Below, piece after piece: positions 36,808-44,217 of a stretch of DNA of 64,000 nt. Origin of the DNA: JBGTGG01 sp964398945 (GTDB lineage Bacteria; Bacteroidota; Bacteroidia; Cytophagales; Cyclobacteriaceae). The DNA lies in the NCBI GenBank assembly GCA_964398945.1, contig CAYNOT010000008.1:124001-188000 (forward strand). The letters run 5' to 3'. Each line of letters begins with the position of its first letter. The stretch's first letter is position 1. Under the pieces are notes generated by a model that was not told the origin of the DNA, ran no database searches, and saw only the letters and a list, made by a program, of their open reading frames with translations. The position numbers and the translations under genes were made by a program.

Positions 36808-36836
36808 TAAATAGTTCGAGTTTAATCTAAAAACTT

Positions 36837-39800
36837 ATGAAAAAAATTTTGGGGCTTGATTTGGGGACTAACTCAATTGGTTGGGCTTTGATTCAACAGG
36901 ATTGTGAGAATAAGCAAGGTGAAATCCTGGGAATGGGAACACGAGTTATCCCAATGAGCCAGGATATTCTTGGTGATTTTGGCAAAGGTAACTCGGTTTC
37001 ACAAACTGCCGAACGTACAAGATTTAGAAGTACAAGACGGTTAAGAGAAAGACATTTGCTCAGGAGGGAGAGATTACACCGCGTATTGAATATACTGGGT
37101 TTCCTACCTGAACAATATGCCTCGCAAATTGATTTTGAGAAGAGGTTAGGTAAGTTTAAAGATGAAACCGAACCGAAATTGGCGTATAACGGAAGAGATT
37201 TTATTTTCAGAAAGTCTTTTGAAGAAATGTTGACAGATTTCAAACAGAGTCAACCCGAATTACTAAACAGAAAGAACAAAAAAGGTGAGTTAGCAAAAAT
37301 TCCATACGATTGGACCATTTACTATTTACGTACGAAGGCTTTATCTAAGAAAATAGAAAAAGAAGAATTGTCCTGGATTTTACTCAACTTCAATCAAAAG
37401 CGAGGTTATTTTCAGTTAAGAGGAACTGAGGAAGAATTTACTGAAGATGACTCAACTGAAGTTCTTTCTTTGAAAGTGTTAAAGGTTGTAAAGGGGGAAA
37501 AAGATAAAAAATATAATAAGTACTGGCACACGATTGACTTAGAAGGAGGATACAACTACCAAGCGGCATTTTACGGAGATATTTCTGGATGGACTGGAAC
37601 TATAAGAGATTTTGTGATAACAAAAGAAGCTCTAAAAGATGGCACAACGAAGTTTCGTATCTCATCTTTACCAACGTTAGACGAAATAGATAAACTGGAT
37701 AAAAAGGCACAGAATAAACTGTATGGTAAAATAAAAATCAAAACAGAAAATGAAATAGATAAATCCAAAAAGACAGTTGGCACATACATCTATGATACGC
37801 TCCTTCAAAATCCCAAACAGAAAATAAAAGGCAAGCTGGTTCGCACCATTGAGCGCAAATTCTATAAGGATGAACTAAGGCAAATTTTACAAAAGCAAAA
37901 GGACTTTCATCCCGAACTGCATAGTGATGACTTATATAACGACTGTATAAGAGAACTATATAGAAACAATGAAGCGCATCAATTTCTGTTAAGTTCAAAA
38001 GATTTTGTGCATTTGTTTTTGGATGATATCATTTTCTACCAGCGTCCATTGCGTAGCCAGAAATCATCTATTGGCAACTGTACTTTGGAATACAGAAAAT
38101 ACAAGGATGAAACTGGATCGGAACATATGCAATACCTGAAAGTCATTCTCAAATCAAATCCTTATTACCAGGAGTTCCGCATCTGGCAGTGGGTGTACAA
38201 CCTATCCATCTACAAAAAGGAAGATGATAGCAATGTAACTGCCGAATTTTTAAGCAGTGTGGAAGATTGGGAAAACCTGTTCGATTTTCTAAATAACCGA
38301 AGAGAGATTGAGCAAAAGCCTTTGATAAAATACTTTCTGGAAAAAAAAGGGTTGAAAGGAAAAGTGCTCAGTGCCGAAGTGGAAAAATACCGTTGGAATT
38401 ATGTGGAGGATAAAAAATATCCCTGCAATGAAACCAAAACACTTATCAGCACAAGATTAGAGAAAGTTGAAAATGTCCCTGACGGGTTCCTTACAAGGGA
38501 AACCGAACAAAAACTCTGGCACATTATCTATTCGGTAACGGATAAAACCGAATATGATAAAGCCCTAAAATCTTTCGCGATAAAGAATCAATTGGATGAA
38601 GTTTCGTTTGTAGAAGCATTCAGAAAATGCCCGCCATTTAAAAGCGAATACGGGTCATATTCCGAGAAAGCGATTAAAAACTTACTACCCTTAATGCGCT
38701 TGGGGGAATACTGGAGTTGGGATAAGATTGATGAAAAGTCAAGGGCAAGGATAGAAAAGATACTAACAGGCGAATATGACGAAAGCATTAAGAACCGTGT
38801 AAGAGAAAAAGCCTTGCATCTTACGCAGCAAAATGACTTTCAGGGTTTGCAATTGTGGCTCGCACAGTACATTGTTTATGGCCGCCACTCCGAAGCAGCG
38901 ATAGCAGGCAAATGGAATTCGGCAGATGATTTGGAGCAATACCTGGAAGATTTCAAGCAACATTCGCTTCGTAACCCGATTGTAGAGCAGGTCGTTACCG
39001 AAACACTTCGGGTAGTAAAAGATATTTGGGTAAAATATGGCAATGGGGCTAAAGACTTCTTTGACGAAATCCATATTGAGTTGGGCAGGGAAATGAAAAA
39101 TACTGCTGATGACAGAAAAGAAATAACTAAGAGAATTTCGGAGAACGAAAACACCAACCTTCGTATCAAAGCCTTACTGGCTGAAATGATACATTACAAT
39201 GAAGTGGAAAATGTGAGTCCTTTTTCGCCTATGCAACAGGAAATACTGAAAGTGTATGAAGAAGGTGTTCTCAATTCCAACATTGAAATTGGAGACGATA
39301 TTCTGAAAATCAGCAAAGCGGCCCAACCTTCATCGGTAGAAATAAAACGGTACAAATTATGGCTTGAACAGAAGTATCGTTCGCCTTATACGGGTGAAAT
39401 TATTCCACTTAATAAACTATTTACACTGGAATATGAAATAGAACACATCATTCCGCAAAGTCGCTATTTCGATGACAGCTTTAGTAATAAAGTAATTTGC
39501 GAAGCTGCTGTAAACAAATTAAAAGATAATCAGCTTGGGTACGCGTTTATTAAGAATCATCATGGAGAAAAAGTACAGTTCGGTAACAAAACTGTTCAGA
39601 TTTTTGCGATAAAAGACTACGAGGATTTTGTAAAAGAGCATTATGCCAAAAACCGGGGCAAACGCAATAGACTATTAATGGAAGAAATTCCTGATAAGAT
39701 GATTGAAAGGCAAATGAACGATACAAGATATATCAGTAAATTCATCTCATCAGTATTATCCAACATTGTGCGTGCCGAAACCAATGATGACGGTGTTAAT

Positions 39801-41759
39801 TCCAAAAACCTCATACCTGGGAACGGAAAGATAACTAATGAACTCAAACAAGACTGGGGGCTAAATGATGTTTGGAACGAATTAATTTTACCGCGTTTCG
39901 AGCGGATGAACCTATTAACCAATTCAACTCATTTCACTGCATGGAATGAAAATCATCAAAAATTCTTACCAACAGTGCCTTTGGAGCTTTCTAAAGGCTT
40001 TTCAAAGAAAAGGATAGACCACCGCCACCACGCCATGGATGCCTTGGTGATTGCCTGCGCAACGAAAGATCATATAAACCTGCTTAATAACAAGCATGCC
40101 AAATCAAAAGAGCGATTTGACTTAAACCGAAAACTGAGAAGGTTTGAAAAAATAGCGTACAACCATCCTCAGACCGGAGAACGCGTTGAAAAGGAAGTGC
40201 CTAGAAATTTTAGCAAGCCTTGGGCAAACTTTATCGCTGATGCCCGAAACGCTTTGGAAAACATCGTGGTCAGCTTCAAACAAAACCTGCGCGTTATCAA
40301 CAAAGCAACTAACCATTATGAAAAATGGGTGGAGAAAGATGGGATTAAAGTGAAGGAATTGCAGGAACAAAAGGGAACGAATTGGGCGATTAGAAAACCA
40401 ATGCACAAAGACACCGTTTCAGGTTTAGTCCAATTAAGGAAGAAAAAAACCGTTTCACTAAATGCTGCACTGGATAATGTGAGCGACATAGCAGACAAAA
40501 ACCTGAGAAAAGAAATTCAGTCGATGCAGGCTAAAGGTTTGGACAAAAAGAAAATCAACAAGCATTTTAAAGATGCTGACAATTTATGGAATGGTCAGGA
40601 TATTTCAAGGGTCGAATTTTACTATTGGGAAAAAGACAACGTAGCTTCAAGGGTTTCGCTCAATGATACTTTTGATGAAAAACGTATTGAAACCATTACC
40701 GATACCGGTATTCAGAGGATATTACTTAGCCATCTGAACAATTATAAAGGTCGCTTGGATGAAAAGGGGAAAGAGATAGCTGCACCACTCTTAGCATTTT
40801 CACCAGAGGGCATAGAGGAGATGAATAAGAATATTATTACACTTAATAATGGGAAATCGCATCAACCTATTCTTAAAGTCCGCACGTATGAACCTAAGGG
40901 TAATAAATTCAATGTGGGACAAACTGGGAATAAGAAAAAGAAGTATGTAGAGGCTGCCAAAGGTACTAACCTGTTCTTTGCTATATATCAGGATACAAAT
41001 GGAAAAAGAAATTACGAAACTATTTCACTGAACATTGTAATCGAACGCCAAAAGCAAGGGCTTAGCTCCGTTCCATTGGAAAATGAAAAAGGTGATAAAT
41101 TATTGTTTCATCTCTCACCTAATGATTTGGTGTATGTGCCGACAGAAGACGAATTAGCTAACCAATCCAAAATAGATTTTACCAATTTGTCTAAAGAACA
41201 AGTAAAACGGATTTATAAGTTTACAGATGGCAGTGGTGTAATGGCAAATTTTATTCCAGCAACCATCGCAGAAGTTATTTTTAATATGAACGAAAAAAAA
41301 CAGAAAGAGAAAAACATTAAGTTCTTAATTAAAAATGGTGGCGAAGTGGATTCGGATAGTGAGGGTAAGGATAAATATCTTCAGAACGAAGTTGGTGTAG
41401 GTTCGCAAGGTTCAAAAAAAGAAAGAGCGTTTACAGGGGAAATGATGAAAGAATCTTGTATCAAACTAAAAGTATATCGGCTAGGAAACATTATGACGGC
41501 TAATCATCCAAAGAATCACAACCACCCACAATCATCAGGCGACAGTAATGTTGTCAATGAACCATCAGCGACCTATTCTTCTTTCAATAAAATCACCATC
41601 TTCCAATCCATTGAAGAAGAAAATGAACATACCTGGCGCCAGTACGCTTCCATGACACCGGAAGAAAGCCTTGCTGCGGTTACGCGAATGCGGCTTAATA
41701 CATTTCCGCATTTAAATACCAACCTTAAACCCTGGGGCAACACCCTTTATTTTGACTGA
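36837..41759 (+). CDS. cas9: Type II-C Cas9 endonuclease, very long, with C-terminal extension
   Basis: This 1640-residue RNA-guided nuclease has RuvC-I (ILGLDLGTNSIGW, D8), an Arg-rich bridge helix (residues about 60-90, RRLRERHLLRRERLHR), RuvC-II (HIELGREM, E748), HNH (EIEHIIPQS with H870, then N884 and N893) and RuvC-III (HHAMDA, H1065 and D1068). All catalytic residues are present, so cleavage activity is expected. Typical II-C Cas9 is about 1000-1500 residues. The Cas9-like part here ends near KLKVYRLGNI (residue 1552). A tail of 88 residues follows from M1553, unlike Cas9 and less AT-rich in its DNA. A tracrRNA lies upstream. No cas1, cas2 or array follows. Instead, a nucleotidyltransferase gene starts 3 bases after the stop. 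Confidence 0.96.
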   Translation: MKKILGLDLGTNSIGWALIQQDCENKQGEILGMGTRVIPMSQDILGDFGKGNSVSQTAERTRFRSTRRLRERHLLRRERLHRVLNILGFLPEQYASQIDFEKRLGKFKDETEPKLAYNGRDFIFRKSFEEMLTDFKQSQPELLNRKNKKGELAKIPYDWTIYYLRTKALSKKIEKEELSWILLNFNQKRGYFQLRGTEEEFTEDDSTEVLSLKVLKVVKGEKDKKYNKYWHTIDLEGGYNYQAAFYGDISGWTGTIRDFVITKEALKDGTTKFRISSLPTLDEIDKLDKKAQNKLYGKIKIKTENEIDKSKKTVGTYIYDTLLQNPKQKIKGKLVRTIERKFYKDELRQILQKQKDFHPELHSDDLYNDCIRELYRNNEAHQFLLSSKDFVHLFLDDIIFYQRPLRSQKSSIGNCTLEYRKYKDETGSEHMQYLKVILKSNPYYQEFRIWQWVYNLSIYKKEDDSNVTAEFLSSVEDWENLFDFLNNRREIEQKPLIKYFLEKKGLKGKVLSAEVEKYRWNYVEDKKYPCNETKTLISTRLEKVENVPDGFLTRETEQKLWHIIYSVTDKTEYDKALKSFAIKNQLDEVSFVEAFRKCPPFKSEYGSYSEKAIKNLLPLMRLGEYWSWDKIDEKSRARIEKILTGEYDESIKNRVREKALHLTQQNDFQGLQLWLAQYIVYGRHSEAAIAGKWNSADDLEQYLEDFKQHSLRNPIVEQVVTETLRVVKDIWVKYGNGAKDFFDEIHIELGREMKNTADDRKEITKRISENENTNLRIKALLAEMIHYNEVENVSPFSPMQQEILKVYEEGVLNSNIEIGDDILKISKAAQPSSVEIKRYKLWLEQKYRSPYTGEIIPLNKLFTLEYEIEHIIPQSRYFDDSFSNKVICEAAVNKLKDNQLGYAFIKNHHGEKVQFGNKTVQIFAIKDYEDFVKEHYAKNRGKRNRLLMEEIPDKMIERQMNDTRYISKFISSVLSNIVRAETNDDGVNSKNLIPGNGKITNELKQDWGLNDVWNELILPRFERMNLLTNSTHFTAWNENHQKFLPTVPLELSKGFSKKRIDHRHHAMDALVIACATKDHINLLNNKHAKSKERFDLNRKLRRFEKIAYNHPQTGERVEKEVPRNFSKPWANFIADARNALENIVVSFKQNLRVINKATNHYEKWVEKDGIKVKELQEQKGTNWAIRKPMHKDTVSGLVQLRKKKTVSLNAALDNVSDIADKNLRKEIQSMQAKGLDKKKINKHFKDADNLWNGQDISRVEFYYWEKDNVASRVSLNDTFDEKRIETITDTGIQRILLSHLNNYKGRLDEKGKEIAAPLLAFSPEGIEEMNKNIITLNNGKSHQPILKVRTYEPKGNKFNVGQTGNKKKKYVEAAKGTNLFFAIYQDTNGKRNYETISLNIVIERQKQGLSSVPLENEKGDKLLFHLSPNDLVYVPTEDELANQSKIDFTNLSKEQVKRIYKFTDGSGVMANFIPATIAEVIFNMNEKKQKEKNIKFLIKNGGEVDSDSEGKDKYLQNEVGVGSQGSKKERAFTGEMMKESCIKLKVYRLGNIMTANHPKNHNHPQSSGDSNVVNEPSATYSSFNKITIFQSIEEENEHTWRQYASMTPEESLAAVTRMRLNTFPHLNTNLKPWGNTLYFD
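41493..41759 (+). other. C-terminal tail of Cas9 resembling a nucleotidyltransferase partner protein
   Basis: In the cas9 frame, codons 1553-1640 start with an ATG and encode a low-complexity linker (NHPKNHNHPQSSGD). A compact stretch, ITIFQSIEEENEHTWRQYAS, follows, and then TPEESLAAVTRMR and an ending LKPWGNTLYFD. The pattern IxIFxSxEEE...TPEExLxxxxxxR...L.F recalls small proteins encoded directly upstream of nucleotidyltransferases in Bacteroidota. This is from memory. The tail is either fused to Cas9 or also made separately from the internal ATG at 41493. Confidence 0.5.
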
Positions 41760-41762
41760 CTT

Positions 41763-42236
41763 ATGAATATATTGACAGAAGCACATAAAAAACTGCTCAT
41801 TGATCTTCTTGACAGCGGCATTGAATTTCTGCTGATCGGTGGCTATGCGGTTAACTATCATGGTTATCCACGATATACGATGGATATGGATATATGGCTG
41901 AGACCTGATAATGAAAACAAACAAAGATTTGTTGACTTCCTTCAGAAACAAGATTTCTCCAAGGAAAGCGTTGACCGGGTTCAGGGGCTTGATTTCAACG
42001 CTGCCCAGGCATTTCATATTGGCGAAAAGGAGACCCGCATTGATTTCCTTACTAAAATTTTAGGCGTTGAATTCAACGAAGCGTATGCCAGGTGTTCAAA
42101 ACTTCCTTTTGCAGACAAAATTGTTCCCGTTATTCAATATGAACACCTGATGATAAATAAAATGATGAGCGGACGCCCCAAAGACAAAGCTGATGTTGAC
42201 GAACTTCAAAAAATCAACCGTTTCAGGAAAAAGTAA
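41763..42236 (+). CDS. MNT/AbiEii-like nucleotidyltransferase
   Basis: This 157-residue protein has a minimal nucleotidyltransferase fold. The GG motif is in FLLIGGYAVNYHGYPR (residues 22-37) and the metal-binding acidic pair in TMDMDIWLRP (near 40-45). A later Asp in RIDFLTKI could be the third carboxylate. Relatives act as toxins or stress-response enzymes that transfer nucleotides to tRNA or protein, usually with a small partner encoded just upstream. Here the upstream position is occupied by the C-terminus of Cas9. The ATG lies 3 bases after the cas9 stop, so translation is coupled. The closest family (DUF6036/AbiEii) is my best guess. Confidence 0.75.
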   Translation: MNILTEAHKKLLIDLLDSGIEFLLIGGYAVNYHGYPRYTMDMDIWLRPDNENKQRFVDFLQKQDFSKESVDRVQGLDFNAAQAFHIGEKETRIDFLTKILGVEFNEAYARCSKLPFADKIVPVIQYEHLMINKMMSGRPKDKADVDELQKINRFRKK

Positions 42237-42260
42237 TATGAATTAGCCGATCTTTTGATT

Positions 42261-42884
42261 ATGTACCCCGGCACAAACTATCATATTTATACCCACGCCA
42301 ACGGCTTCGAAAACCTGTTCCAAAGCGAGGAAAACTATCGGTATTTCCTGCAACGGTACGAACATTTTATCCCGCCCGTGGCCGATACGCTGGTATATTG
42401 CCTGATGCCTAACCATATCCATTTTCTTGTTCGCATCAGGCCGGAAGCAGAACTGGTGGCGTTGTATAAAACGAAATATCCGGAAAAGGAAGCGGTCGAT
42501 TTTCAAACTCTTCAAGGGTTCAAAAGCCTTGAAGAGTTTACGATCCGCCAGTTCGGCCACCTTTTTAATTCGTATACCCAGGCATTTAATAAAATGTATA
42601 AACGAAGAGGGAGCCTGTTTATCCATTCTTTCAAACGTAAGGAGATTACTACTGATGATTACTTCACCAACATCATCCGTTACATCCACGCCAACCCGGT
42701 ACACCACGGGTTTGTAAAAGAAATCACCGGTTGGCCGTGGAGTTCGTACCACAACATCGTTCAGGGAATCCCCTCGCTGATAAAGCACGAAGAAATCATT
42801 GCGTGGTTCGGCAACCGACAGGAATTTATAGAATTCCATCAACAAACCATTGACCAGCGAACAATACAGATAATGGATTCCTGA
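42261..42884 (+). CDS. REP-associated tyrosine transposase (RAYT, Y1_Tnp family)
   Basis: This 207-residue protein has the HUH nuclease fold. The metal-binding His pair is in MPNHIHFLVRI near residue 55. The catalytic Tyr is probably in DYFTNIIRYIHANPV near 140, and GWPWSSYHN follows, as in other RAYT proteins. RAYTs act on short palindromic repeats and are usually domesticated single-copy genes. A perfect 19-base hairpin lies 173 bases downstream and may be a substrate. The frame is open from TTG 42255, but the ATG at 42261 gives the common MYPGTNYHIYTHANG start. Confidence 0.88.
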   Translation: MYPGTNYHIYTHANGFENLFQSEENYRYFLQRYEHFIPPVADTLVYCLMPNHIHFLVRIRPEAELVALYKTKYPEKEAVDFQTLQGFKSLEEFTIRQFGHLFNSYTQAFNKMYKRRGSLFIHSFKRKEITTDDYFTNIIRYIHANPVHHGFVKEITGWPWSSYHNIVQGIPSLIKHEEIIAWFGNRQEFIEFHQQTIDQRTIQIMDS

Positions 42885-43057
42885 CAACTTTATAAAAAGA
42901 TAAAAGACAATCTTTATAAATTCATATCGCTCAAAAACTTAAATCGGAAGGCAAATGCTTTTTTTGCAAATAACCATTTACCAGGGCAACGACCGGGTAA
43001 CCTACAGTGGCCTTGCACGTTTTCTGGCCGAAATCCTGCCCGGGCTATAAAATTACC
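42885..43057. other. Spacer downstream of the RAYT gene, with a possible 31-codon frame
   Basis: The spacer contains a short frame at 42955-43050 (plus) reading MLFLQITIYQGNDRVTYSGL and on. It looks like a fragment of a longer gene and not a complete one. The first 40 bases hold an AT-rich imperfect inverted repeat (TTTATAAAAAGAT with ATCTTTATAAA). Nothing else is recognised. Confidence 0.3.
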
Positions 43058-43098
43058 AACCGTGAAAATCTAAAATGGCATTTTAGATTTTCACGGTT
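43058..43098. repeat. Perfect 19-base inverted repeat with 3-base loop
   Basis: AACCGTGAAAATCTAAAAT (43058-43076), loop GGC, and its exact complement (43080-43098) form a long hairpin. No T-run follows on either strand, so it is not a standard terminator. It lies between the RAYT gene and the end of gpsA. It is a candidate REP-like substrate of the transposase or a remnant of a palindromic element. Confidence 0.8.
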
Positions 43099-43152
43099 CA
43101 GTAAACCCGCAAGAATGGCATCCGGACTTTCCTGTTAACAACACACGTTATC

Positions 43153-44217
43153 CTAGATAAAATCTATATCCACATTCAATGGATATTTCATTAAGAATTC
43201 CATCGCTTGCTTCACTGTCATATTTTCAAAGAGCACTTTATAAAGCGTGTTGGTAATGGGTGCGCGTACACGATAATGGTCGGCACATTTTTTTGCAATG
43301 CGAATGGTGTTGATCCCTTCAGCAACTTCGTCTGTGCTGGCCAGGATATCTTGTAAGGTTTCACCTTGTGCCAGCTTGTATCCGATTTTATAATTTCTGC
43401 TTAAGGAGCTGTTGCACGTGGTTACCAAATCACCAATTCCTGCCACGCCCAAAAATGCTTTTGTGTTTCCGCCCAATGCACGGCCGAGGTAAATCATTTC
43501 AACAATACCACGACTAACCAATAGCCCTCGTGCATTTTCGCCATAGCCCATTCCACTTAGCGCACCCGATGCAATGGCGATAATGTTCTTTAAAACACCT
43601 GCGAGTTCAACACCTACCAAGTCGTTATTGCCATAGACCTGGAACCGGTCATTGCGAAGGAGCCGGGTGCCGGTACTGATGACTTCGTTATAGTGACTGG
43701 CAATTACCGTTGCTGCGGGATTTCCAGCTGCCAATTCTTTCGAAAGGTTTGGGCCGGCAAGACAACCAACACGCACCACCACACTTTCTTCCTGGATCAC
43801 CTCACTCATGGTTTTTACCTGTGTCCGGTCAAGCTTCTTTACTGTTTCGATGGAATGCCCTTCTGGTAAAAGGATGTCAAGCCCTTTTGTTCCATGGATG
43901 AGCATGTGGTAGGGCTTAAGGAAGGGTGATAGTTTTTTCATCATCCCACGAAAGTGGGCAGAAGGAACAATTGGAAAAATGACTTCACACTTCGCTGCGA
44001 GTTCTTCCAGGTTGTTGGTAGGATGGATGTTGGCCGCCATTTTATGGCCGCGGTTTTCGTGCGTGGAAACCAGTCGCTTGATTGTTTCTTCATCACGAAC
44101 ATACAGCAAAACATTTCGGTGTGCTGCCAAAAGATTTGCGATCGCACTTCCAAAGTTTCCTGCGCCAATAACGCCAACCGGCTTGTTCTTAGATATATTG
44201 TTCGAGGTCATACCCAA
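43153..44217 (-). CDS. gpsA: NAD(P)-dependent glycerol-3-phosphate dehydrogenase
   Basis: This 354-residue enzyme reduces dihydroxyacetone phosphate to sn-glycerol-3-phosphate, the backbone of phospholipids. The dinucleotide-binding motif is GVIGAGNFGSAIANLLA near residue 15. The second conserved block, VGVELAGVLKNIIAIASG, includes the catalytic Lys, and GIGDLVTTCNSSLSRN completes the active site. Its start overlaps the acyltransferase gene upstream by 29 bases, so the two enzymes that make and then acylate glycerol-3-phosphate are produced together. Confidence 0.94.
   Translation of the reverse strand: MGMTSNNISKNKPVGVIGAGNFGSAIANLLAAHRNVLLYVRDEETIKRLVSTHENRGHKMAANIHPTNNLEELAAKCEVIFPIVPSAHFRGMMKKLSPFLKPYHMLIHGTKGLDILLPEGHSIETVKKLDRTQVKTMSEVIQEESVVVRVGCLAGPNLSKELAAGNPAATVIASHYNEVISTGTRLLRNDRFQVYGNNDLVGVELAGVLKNIIAIASGALSGMGYGENARGLLVSRGIVEMIYLGRALGGNTKAFLGVAGIGDLVTTCNSSLSRNYKIGYKLAQGETLQDILASTDEVAEGINTIRIAKKCADHYRVRAPITNTLYKVLFENMTVKQAMEFLMKYPLNVDIDFI

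Larger units (their letters stand above)
36709..36808 (-). ncRNA. Type II-C tracrRNA
   Basis: Read on the minus strand, the segment gives an anti-repeat (36772-36803), a nexus hairpin and a terminator. The anti-repeat complement, TTGTGATTTGCTTTCAA followed by CGATTGG, closely resembles the type II-C CRISPR repeat I remember from Bacteroides. The nexus is CACAA...TTGTG at 36753-36776, enclosing AAGGATTATTCC. The last element is a 14-pair hairpin (36714-36727 with 36730-36743) followed by seven Ts. This order is that of known Bacteroidota tracrRNAs. The RNA is divergent from cas9, whose ATG is 28 bases beyond the approximate 5' end given. That 5' end is estimated. Confidence 0.82.

Noticed and set aside
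36380..43152. A CRISPR array near cas9
   Set aside because: No sequence of 30 bases or more recurs at regular spacing here or elsewhere in the window by eye. The only repeat-like sequence is the single anti-repeat complement inside the tracrRNA.
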